A stretch of 21,872 bases of DNA from Acanthamoeba lenticulata. Its lineage: Eukaryota; Discosea; Longamoebia; Acanthamoebidae. Positions within the stretch are counted from its first letter, which is position 1. Every line of letters starts with the position of its first letter. Shown here one piece after another: positions 8,184 through 16,200 of the stretch. Both the position numbers and the translations under genes were made by a program. The notes beneath the pieces are model-generated. The model saw only the letters and a list, made by a program, of their open reading frames with translations, did no database searches and was not told where the DNA came from. The stretch is taken from positions 1 to 21,872 of the forward strand of contig NAVB01000100.1 of NCBI GenBank assembly GCA_002179805.1, read 5' to 3'.

Positions 8184-8845
8184 ATGAGGCCACGTCGCTT
8201 GTTGCAACTCGCTTTGGGCCTCCTCCTTTTGTGGTTGTTGGCCTTTAACGCAGCACATGGCCTGCGCCTGCGGCAAGCTGCTGCGCCCAGCGCTTCCCCC
8301 TTGCCCGAGAACCTGCTCTGCCAGGACCTCAAGAACCGCAGCGAGGCGTTTGATCGCGAGCTCTACGCGAAGGACGGCGTCGGCGGCGCGCTGGACCCGC
8401 AGCGCGTCAACTGGACGCGCGTGCTGGCAATGGTCGCCGACAGGTTCATCTGGCAGGACTACAGTGTCGTACGGCTTCCTTCTCGTTTCCATGTCGCCCA
8501 CAACCTCACCCCAGAGCAAACTCTGATGCGCACAAAACACACGCCCAGTTCCCCTCCAATGGCCACTACACGGATCCGAAGAGCTTCTTCCGGGCCCTCA
8601 ACGCTGACCAAGACGAGTACCCGCTGGTGGAGCTCCCGGTCAGGATGTGGTGGTCGTGCGACCCGTTCCACTTTCGGCTCGTCGCGCAGTGGCGTGAGAC
8701 CTACAGCAGTCGCGCGCAGCCCGAGCGGAAACAGACCAGCGCCTCCCTCTACATCACCGAGTTTGACTCCTCGACCCGGACCATCTCGCGCCAGGCGTGG
8801 TGGACCACGGGCAACCTGAGGCGCCTGTTCCCCAACTTAGGGTGA
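8184..8845 (+). CDS. Secreted protein of unknown family, tandem paralogue 1
   Basis: Two exons (8184-8468, 8549-8845) around an 80-nt intron give 193 aa. Residues 1-26 are a clear signal peptide (two Arg pairs, then LLQLALGLLLLWLLAF). The mature part is 40-45% similar by eye to the gene at 9062. Shared landmarks, in order, are a Cys (LLCQDL), DPxRVNWT (a conserved N-glycosylation sequon), a WxDxS strand, FPSxG, then a second conserved Cys in CDPFH, a S-x-YxxEFD strand and RQAxWTxGxL near the end. The intron falls at the same codon position as the second intron of the paralogue, just before FPS. The layout recalls a small alpha+beta NTF2/SnoaL-like fold, but that is a guess. No function is assigned. 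Upstream lies the divergent glycosyltransferase. Confidence 0.8.
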
Positions 8846-9061
8846 AGAAGCGTGCGCTCATGAATCGTTCACCGGTTTAGCCGAGGTTTGCCTTCGGCTC
8901 CACTAGGGGCCCGGATCCTGACGTTTTTGGTGTAGGTTGGGCCTGTCCTTTTGCCTTCAGGCCGAAGCGCCTTTCAAACGGCGTCAGATTCTGCAGATGG
9001 TGTGCGCTTGGCGCATCTGGGAAAGAACGGGCAGGCTGTTCATTCTCAAACACGCATCAGC
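8846..9061. other. Spacer between secreted paralogues
   Basis: No gene is seen here. It holds one small perfect inverted repeat, GGCCTG at 8940-8945 against CAGGCC at 8958-8963 with a 12-nt T-rich loop. I looked for a tRNA cloverleaf and found none. It must contain the 3' end of paralogue 1 and the promoter of paralogue 2. Confidence 0.5.
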
Positions 9062-9805
9062 ATGCTGACTTTGCACAAGAAGAGCTGTTTCCTCTTCGCT
9101 ATTTGGCCCGTCGTCTTGACTTCTCTGTTCGCTCTGTCTGTGCTTGCCCAGTCCAGGTTGTTTTTAGCCTTCCCCTCACTTTTACCTGATGCTCAAGAAT
9201 ATATAACCACTGTTGTGTCATTGGCTCTTGCAGCGTGCCGACCGATCAGCAGCTGGCCGAGGTCTGCGCTCAGATCAAGAAGCGAAGCGATGACCTGGAC
9301 GCTCTGCTTTACACGCAGGCCGGCCTCGACGGCCCACTAGATCCGTTCCGAGTAAACTGGACCGCCGTCGAGAGCTTCCTCGCCCCCGGCTTTGAGTGGC
9401 ACGACAACAGCCTCGTAAGACCGACATCATCCGTTCTCCTCCTGTTTTTAATTATCCGGTGAGTGGGAAGTGCCTGACCTGTGAGGCACGCTCGTCTTCT
9501 TCTACTTCTTCTTGCAGTTCCCCTCGCAGGGCAACCACACGGACTACCGCGAGTACTGGACGCTCCGCATCGCAAACGACCGGCAGTGGCCCATGCCCGA
9601 CCCGTCCGTCGAGCAGTGGAACACGTGCGATCCGTTCCACCGGCGGGAGATCGCGCAGTGGGCCGAGACCTTTGGGTTGGCCTCCAACGCGAGCCTGCGC
9701 GTGATGAGCACGTCCATCTACCTCATCGAGTTTGACGCGGCCCTGCGCGTCACGCGGCAGGCCTACTGGACCTCGGGCGACTTGCTCGACTTGGTGCCGA
9801 TGTAG
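9062..9805 (+). CDS. Secreted protein of unknown family, tandem paralogue 2
   Basis: Three exons (9062-9156, 9234-9414, 9518-9805) with introns of 77 and 103 nt give 187 aa. Residues 1 to about 31 are a signal peptide (hydrophobic core FLFAIWPVVLTSLFALSVLA, then QS). The mature protein parallels the preceding gene: EVCAQI, LDGPLDPFRVNWT, EWHDNSL, FPSQGNHTDYREYW, NTCDPFHRREIAQWAET, STSIYLIEFD, RQAYWTSGDL. The two Cys and the NWT sequon are in matching places, which suggests an extracellular disulfide-bonded glycoprotein. It has an extra intron just after the signal peptide that paralogue 1 lacks; its second intron is shared. The origin by tandem duplication is clear from order, orientation and intron position. 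I do not recognise the family. Confidence 0.82.
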
Positions 9806-10065
9806 AAACAAAGAACACTTCATTCCAGTGCTCCCTTTCAAGCTTCCGCGGCTGCGGCGTTGCCTTTGGTGGCTGCGGGTGTGACAGTCGCCAACAACAA
9901 CTGGCGCTTGTTTATAACCTTTCCGCCAATGCGGCTGCGGTTGGTTGTCGGCCGGAGCTTGGGCCTTGTTCCGGTTGCGCGCCAATTGCCTTGGTGGCCT
10001 CTGGCTGTTCCGCTGGTCTCTTCTTCTTCTTTGCCACCACCACCGCCCAAACGCAAGCAAGCCTC
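9806..10065. other. Intergenic: 3' end of paralogue 2 and promoter of next gene
   Basis: No supported gene is present. Open frames on both strands here have no signal peptide or recognisable motif. A pyrimidine stretch with CTTCTTCTTCTTTGCC lies about 40 bp before the next ATG. Confidence 0.5.
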
Positions 10066-10795
10066 ATGATGTCTTCGTCCCTGCTGACCGTCCTTCTCCT
10101 CGCTTTCCTTGGCGCCCTCCTGGCGCCAGTGAGCGCGACCGCAACTGGCGCCGACCGCGTGCCGGTGGTCGAGCTGCCACTGACCCAGGCGCAGGTCAAT
10201 GCGAACCTCGCTCGGGCAGTTGAGGACCTTCGCCAGCAACTGGACGCCGCGCAGGAAGTCCTCAAGGTCGCGAACCGCGACGCCAAGTTCGTCAAGAGCC
10301 AAATGGCCGTGGCCAACCTCACGTCCGCAGCCAACTGCACCAACGACCTCAACTGCGTCCGCACGGCCATCAACACGCTTGATGATTACATCATGCAGCT
10401 CTACGCCATCCGTCTCTCGTACGCCGTCCAGGCCGGCGAAATTAAGTACGCCGCTGGCCAGGATGTCCTCGATCCCAGCAGGTACTGCTCTCCCTCACTT
10501 AATGCGCAAATGATTGATTTCATCTGCAGCAGATTACACAAGAATGCAAAGAGGACAACAGATTTTATTTTTTTTTAACAATTATTCTGACTGGAATTTG
10601 CGGAATAACAGGGAATCTGTGGTGTTGGCGAACGCTGAGGCCAACGCGGTGGCCAACGGCCTGCCGAGCTACGTGGGTTCCGTGATGTACGGCAACTACT
10701 GCATGCTCTACGTGTCCAAGCGCATGGAGGTCGAGGATCTCAACGGCTCGTACGGCGCCAATTTGCCCATGCCCGTACAGCACGCCGACTCCTGA
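10066..10795 (+). CDS. Small secreted helical protein, unknown function
   Basis: Two exons (10066-10481, 10612-10795) around a 130-nt intron give 199 aa; the junction joins DPSR with ESVVLANAEANAVANG in frame. Residues 1 to about 25 are a signal peptide (SSLLTVLLLAFLGALLAPVSA). Residues about 40-85 are heptad-like and probably form a coiled coil (AVEDLRQQLDAAQEVLKVA). Then come a small Cys cluster (ANCTNDLNCV) and a second helical stretch. The C-terminal part has GSVMYGNYCMLYVSKRMEVEDL. No family is recognised. It lies beside the two secreted paralogues but does not share their motifs. Two adjacent ATGs (10066, 10069) could start it. An AATAAA at 10847 probably serves its 3' end. Confidence 0.75.
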
Positions 10796-10917
10796 GGAAC
10801 CATGGTCGACCATTTTGATAAATCGATAAATATTCAGCTCAACATTAATAAATCACATAAAAAATCTGCTCCCTTTTTCCTTGCACTTCTTGTTCTTCTA
10901 CAACAACAACAACATGA
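10796..10917. other. Convergent 3' region with poly(A) signal
   Basis: The spacer lies between the stop codons of two converging genes. It is A/T-rich on the secreted-gene side and holds AATAAA at 10847-10852 on the plus strand. No matching AATAAA is seen on the minus strand inside the spacer. Confidence 0.55.
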
Positions 10918-13900
10918 TCAGTCGCTGACCTCGAGCTCGTTGCCCCTCTTGGTCCGGTTGGCCGCGGTCGTGGAGCGCCGCGCTAACCGGGACGCCATGG
11001 CGGGCTTCGAAGGGGTCGTCGTGAGCACAGCGGGCGCCGAGGCCGACGGCGTGGCCGACAGCTCCTGCGACGATGGCAGCGAGCCGCCGCCGCCGCCGCC
11101 CTGGTGGCGAGTCCGCTTGGCCACGCGCGGGGGGTTGCTGCTGTTGCTGTTGGCCACCTGCCCAGCCACTGCCGGTGATGACAGATCTTTGGTCCCTGCT
11201 TTCTTGCCGTTCTCTTCTCCCTCATCATCCTCCTCCTCCGCCTCTGCTTCTTCTTCACCGGCTTCCTCGTCGACGTCGTCGCCATCCTCCTCCACAATCT
11301 GAAACTTGTTGTCGTCTTCATCATCGCCCTCCTCCTCCTCGCCGCCTCCGTTTTTGGCTTTCGCCTGTTGTTGCTTCGCCTGCTGTTGCTGTTGCTGATG
11401 CGCCTTCTTCCGCTCCTCCTCGAGCCGTCGCTGCTTGAGCGGCGCGGCCTCGCCGACGACGGCCTTTTGCGCGTCATTGCGGGTGGTGGCAATCGCAGGG
11501 CTGGTCGCCTCCTCTTCGTCCTCCTCGCCGTCCTGCTCATCGTCCCTCTCGGCGCGGCCGCGGCCCTGGCTCTCGCTGGTGCCCATGGTGGTCGTGGAGT
11601 CGTCCTCCTCGGCCGCGCGCTGAACGTTCCGCCTCCTCCTGTTCAACTTCTCCTCATCTTCTTTCTCTTTCTCGTCTTCCTTGTCGTCGTGTCCTGTCTT
11701 CTCCTGCTTGGGCTTTGTCAACGACGCGGGCTTGGCGGTCTTGGCCCGGTGCAGCTCCTCTTCCTTGGCCTGCAGCCGAAGCAGATTCCGGTACTTGTCC
11801 TGTTCCCACCACAAAGAGTATTTAGAAAATAAAGAATATAATAAAAAGGAGAATAAAATAATAAATGTTACAAAAAAAAAACAAAAAACAAAAAAGGGGA
11901 GGCTGTACCTTGAGATCAACTGAGGTGCGGGGGCCAAATTCATAAGCATTGAGGATACGAGCCCAGCTGCCCAGCCCGTGCCTGCATTGTTGCAACATGA
12001 AGTAATGAATAATAGAAAGGATCAAAATCGTTTTAAAAATGATGATGAATAAAAATGAATATTGTGAGTGCAGTTGAAGGAACGCACGTGCGAACGCCCT
12101 CGAGCAGATTCTCAATCTCCTCATCGGTCCACGGACGTCGGCGGCGGCGGCCGCTCGGGAGGCGCGCCGGGTCGTGGGGCACTTTGAATTTGTACGGGTC
12201 CTCCTCGACAGCAACGGTCCTCCTCCGCGAGCGCGGCCGATCGGTCTCTTCCTCCTCGTCCTCCTCGTGATCGTCACCGTCGACCGTGTCCGACTCGGAC
12301 GCCGCCGTCGCGGCCGTGGTGGCCCGTCGGCGCTTGTGGCCCACAACGCGAAGGGCTGTGCCCGGCTTATCACGCGTCCTAAGCGGGCTCTCTGTGTGTT
12401 TCGAGTGCGCGCGCTCGGCGTGTGAGTCCAGAGCCGGAGCAAGGTCGAGTCTCTGAGCCCCCAACCTGAGGTCGACGAGGACGCACCGTCTTCGCTGTCC
12501 CACGTAAGGCGAGTGGCGGACGAGTGGCGGTCGGTCATCCTGCTTGGCGGCCAACCCGAGCGATGAGTAAGCCAACTCGAGTCGAGGAGGGGACGTATGG
12601 GCGGGATGTGTATTGAATTCTATACGCACTTGCGGGGAGCGGCCGAGCGAGGGTGCTTGTCGCGGGGCTCCTCGTCGCTGGTGTGGCCATGGGCGAGGTC
12701 GTGCCCGGTCTCGATGGCCATGGGGTCCGTCGGCGCGGGGCCGCTTGGCTGCGGACGGGCGAGAAGGCGCGGCAGCGGATCGTCCTTCTTAGCTTGTTCC
12801 CTACAAAATCATAGGTTCTTTTAATTTTTGTAATTGTAATAATAATAAAAACATGTAACCCACAAATTCGAACGCAAGCGTACCGCAAGGTGTTGGCTTT
12901 GGTGCGAAGGTCCTTTGCGAGCACGGCAGTGTTCTTCGCACCACCGGCAGGCGCCTTTCCCGACGTCACGGCCTTGGCCTTCGACGGCTTCGGGATCTCC
13001 TGCACTTCCTCTTCCTCTTCTTCCTCCTCCTCCTCTTCTTCATCATCCTTGGCTGCGCGCTTATCCTTGCCCTTGTCCTTCCTCTTGGCCTCGACCTCCT
13101 TCCCCTTCGCTGGGCTCTGCCTCTTCCTCCTCAACAAGACTTCCACTTCTTCATTCTCCTCCTCTTCCTCCTCCTCCTCGTCCTCTTCCTCGGCCACTTG
13201 GTCTCCAACCGGTGGAGCTGGAGGGGGCGTTTTGAGCACGCAAGCCTCCCCGGCCTGCTGCTGCCGGCGCTGCGCGAGAAACTGCTGGACGTCGGGTTGG
13301 GTCTGGTCGACGATGGCCTGCAAGCTGCGGCGCCCGCTGTCCGCCACTATAGCCGCACTGAGGTCCCGTTCGGCGCGTGGCTTGGGGTCGCTCGCCGAGG
13401 GCTTGTAGCAGCCAGAGACGATGTCATCGTAGACGCGGTAGAGGAATGGCCGCGGCGTCTGCTCCTTGACGCGGTCGAGATAGGCCAGGACGTCTTGTTT
13501 GAAGGTATCCAATGGGTGGCGCGCCAGCACGGCGTCGATGATGCGCCGCTGCTTCTCTTGCTGCTGCTGTTTCTGGAGCGTGGCGACCGGCTTGCGCCCT
13601 CGGTGCACCAGCTGCTGGGCGAGGTCGGCCAGTTCCTGGCTCAGCGCGGCCTCGGCCGGCGTGGCGCCTTCGGCGCCATGAGGCGTGTACTCCTTGCGCC
13701 GCGCCACAAAGATCGGGATCTCTGGTGGGTCATCCCGCAGTGGTTGCAGGACCAGCTGGGGCGCCAAACGGCCAGAACAAAGATGAGCTCCAAGAAAGAT
13801 GAAAGCGCTTGCTAGGAGGGACGTACCTGGGCCTTAAACTCGTTGAGTAAGGCGTGGTGAGTCGCGTTGGCGCTCGAGTCCCAGTCGGGAGGCTTGCACC

Positions 13901-14210
13901 GGTCAAGAACGGGCAGCCAGCTGACCCACTCGTCGGGTCCTTTATTCTTGATAGTGCCACGCAGCCCGTTGAGCTTCATGTGCACGAAGAGTGGCGAGGT
14001 TTCGAGCGTTTCGCGCGCCACTGCATACAAGCGTTGGTGACACCACTACACTATGTAAATTGACAATTGAGGGGGGGTTGTACATTTGAGCTTATCTTTG
14101 ATTTTCCCCGCAGCCTCGTCCAGTTCGTGAAAGAGCGCATACTCGAGGACCCATACATCAGGCTTCTCACCTTCCATTCGGCGAAGCGCGGCCGCTGCGC
14201 TGGCTTCCAT
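10918..14210 (-). CDS. Telobox Myb-domain protein, candidate TRF-like telomere-binding factor
   Basis: Seven exons (14210-14084, 14020-13827, 13755-12884, 12800-12626, 12539-12088, 11981-11909, 11799-10918) give 924 aa; every junction phase agrees, and the one at 12626/12539 is the least certain. A Myb/SANT domain is assembled from three exons at about 588-640: RRPWTDEEIENLLEGVRT, HGLGSWARIL, then TSVDLK joined to DKYRN. VDLKDK-Y/W-RN is the telobox signature of TRF1/2, Taz1 and plant telomere-binding proteins that read TTAGGG-like duplex DNA. The N-terminus (WVLEYALFHELDEA near 20; TFKQDVLAYLDRVKEQTPRPFLYRVYDDIVSG at about 192-223) looks helical and loosely recalls a TRFH dimerisation domain; this is inference. 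Between lie two long Glu/Asp-rich runs and Lys/Arg-rich blocks. After the Myb come about 290 residues of acidic, Gln-rich low complexity, unlike animal TRFs where Myb is C-terminal. Nuclear. Confidence 0.85.
13003..13195. repeat. Pyrimidine/purine-rich low-complexity tracts coding for acidic runs
   Basis: Two blocks of CTC/CTT triplets on the plus strand (about 13003-13050 and 13145-13195) encode runs of Glu/Asp on the minus strand, separated by a Lys/Arg-rich piece (KRKDKGKDKRAAK). They are translated low-complexity sequence of the telobox protein. Confidence 0.8.
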
Positions 14211-14407
14211 CGTTTATCTCTTTAGCCGTTGACGTAAGGCCACAAGTTTTGGCGCCAAAACCACTTGTTCCACGAATCTTTTATTGGAGACATAAATTGG
14301 CACTCAACGCACGTTCTCAGTGCATGTAGAGGCAGTCCATTTGAATTTGTCCAATCTTGTGGTTGTGTGCACTAAGTCTGTCTTACAGAAGACGGTTTAT
14401 GGAAGGC
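14211..14407. other. Spacer upstream of the telobox gene
   Basis: It contains the promoter of the minus-strand telobox gene and the 3' end of the next minus-strand gene. CTTTTGGCGCCAAAACC holds a 14-bp near-palindrome (TTTTGGCGCCAAAA, about 14247-14260), which resembles an E2F-type TTTSGCGC site, but its position close to the ATG and the lack of other support keep this tentative. Confidence 0.4.
14247..14260. promoter_or_regulatory. TTTTGGCGCCAAAA palindrome, possible E2F-like site
   Basis: A perfect 14-bp palindrome lies about 37 bp upstream of the telobox gene start codon. TTTGGCGCCAAA matches the shape of E2F/DP binding sites (TTTSSCGC and its complement). E2F sites often mark S-phase genes, which would suit a telomere factor. 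No binding evidence exists from sequence alone. Confidence 0.35.
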
Positions 14408-15260
14408 TCAGTAAAAGAAGAGAGAGCCACCGAGTGGGCGCACAACAGTGTTGAAGGTGTGCTTCTTGGTCGTGCCGTCCATGAACGCGATCGTTTCTTC
14501 AAGGCAGGCGTTGAGCAGCACAGCGCGGCCCTTTTCGTCATCCTCCACAGCACCATCCTCTTCCAACAACGCAGCGATACGGCTCATGAGCCGCCATAAC
14601 AAGGCTTGCTGTGCGGCCTCCTGCTCGCAACATGGCTGTCGCCCAGCCTATGCGGGCTTGCCGCGGCTCTGCATCAGCGAAGTGCGCTGCAGCGTCGCGC
14701 CAGGCCCGCAGCACGCGGTCGAGCAGCTCGGTGGCCTTGGCCTCCACATTGGCGTAGAGCTGGGTTGAGAAGCAGTCGATCTTCTTGCGCAGCAGCTCAA
14801 TCGTCCACCTGCTGCCCTGCTCGCCCATGGGCTCTTCTCCTGGGCGGGCCTTGAGCGACGCTTCACGCACGTCAAGTAGCATGAAGACAACGATGATGAG
14901 AACCAATGAAGATGAAGTAGTAGAGGGACGCACCTTTGACGTTGTCCATCTGGTTCTTGAGGATTGCAGCATGCAGCCCTGGCCTCATGTCAGTTGCTGA
15001 CTGATCCTGCACAGACAGTTTCACAACAATGAGGATCCTCCCTTCATGTTCATAACCTTCCTCTTGGCCAATCTTGGCCAACAGGTCACTCACACTCTCA
15101 GGCTTAATGTGAACATGAAGGTGATACCTTGGCACTTTCGCCTGGCCTCAAAAATTAGGGGCAATGTGCTGTAAACGTTGGCTGCTGGGACAAGTAGCCA
15201 GTTATCTTTTGTTACTGTGTCAGGCATGAGCTGTATTGGGGAAGGTGTTGGTGTGGCCAT
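14408..15260 (-). CDS. Unrecognised protein, tentative four-exon gene
   Basis: A model with exons 15260-15216, 15141-14934, 14860-14715 and 14635-14408 keeps frame throughout and gives 208 aa; its introns (74, 73, 79 nt) match the window's size range. The product begins MATPTPSPIQLMPDT, continues AKVPRYHLHVHIKPESVSDLL, EGRILIVVKLSVQDQ and GLHAAILKNQMDNVK, then RWTIELLRKKIDCF, YANVEAKATELLDR, and ends LLWRLMSRIAALLEEDGAVEDD, AFMDGTTKKHTFNTVV. It looks globular, with beta strands first and helices later, and has no signal peptide. I do not recognise the family. The last intron is uncertain: exon 3 could stay open through RAWRDAAAHFADAEP, in which case another event must restore the frame near 14660-14625. 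It sits head to tail between the ataxin-2 and telobox genes. Confidence 0.6.
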
Positions 15261-15381
15261 TTGAAATTGGAAGAGCAAGTGCTGCTCCAAATGGAACACC
15301 AAGTGAAGCTCGCTTTCTGGCGCGAACACGTTTTAAGGTTTTATTTTTATTATTATTTATTTTGGCGTCGGTCGTGGGTCT

Positions 15382-16200
15382 CTACTGGTGCGGGAGGACG
15401 TCCGTGTTGGGCACCTTGAAGCGCTGCTCCTTGTCCTGCTGTTGCTGCTGCTGCGGACCGCCGCGCGCCGCCGGCTGGCCTCCGCCACGCTGCTGGCCCG
15501 GGTAGAACGCGCCCGCGTTGATGTTGATCGCGCTGCCCTGCCCGCCCCGCGGGTGGAACGGCTGCGCCTGCACGGCCGCCGCCGTCGACGACTTGCCGTC
15601 GGGTCGCTGTTGCTGTTGTTGTTGTTGCTGCTGCTGTCCTTGTTGTGGTTGCTGCTGAGCCATCTGAGGCGGCTGTTGGCCGTAGCCGCGGTAGCCGCCA
15701 GCGCCGCGCGGCGGCGGGGCCATGCCCGGGCCGGGCACGACCATGGACGGCGGCACGCCGGCCAAGGCGGCCGGGTCACCCAGGAGGTGCGGCGCGCCGG
15801 GCGGCGGGAACGTGTAGAGCGGCGGCTGGCCCTGGCCGGGCCCGGGGACCATGTGCGGACCGGCTCCGGCGCGCGGCGCGTGGGGCGAGTGGGGCGCCGC
15901 CGTCGGGGCGTGGGGCGAATGCGGCGGGACGACGCCGTGGTCCGGCGGCGGGACGACGCCAAAGGCCGTAGGCGAGTTGGGCGGGTATCCGGCCGGGGCG
16001 GTGGCCGCCTGCCCGCCGCGGGGCGGGGTGCCCTGCGGCGAGTGCGGCGGGGCGTGGGGCGAGTGCGGCGGCGGGACAACGCCGTGGCCGTGCGGCGGCG
16101 CGCCCGGGTAGGGCGGACCCATCCGGCCCTTGGCCGGCGGCGCCGAGTAGAGGTGCGGCGGGTAGGGCCCAGCTCCGGCCGGACCGCCCGGGTAATACGC
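15382..16200 (-). repeat. Pro/Gln-rich low-complexity exon with HSPHAP motifs
   Basis: The last ataxin-2 exon encodes repeated PPHSPHAPP-, GVVPPP- and HSPHAP-like units, a run of about ten Gln (mixed CAA/CAG) and a second Gln run near the end. It is an intrinsically disordered tail. The Gln codons are mixed, which makes long expansion less likely than for a pure CAG tract. Confidence 0.75.

Noticed and set aside
8846..9061. Possible tRNA or small RNA between the secreted paralogues
   Set aside because: There is a small hairpin but no cloverleaf, no A/B box pair and no T-run in a suitable place.
12535..12890. Continuous reading of the telobox exon 3 frame past 12884
   Set aside because: The extension turns AT-rich then Arg/Pro/Ser-rich; a GT donor at 12883 and TAG acceptor at 12801 rejoin the frame with normal codon use.
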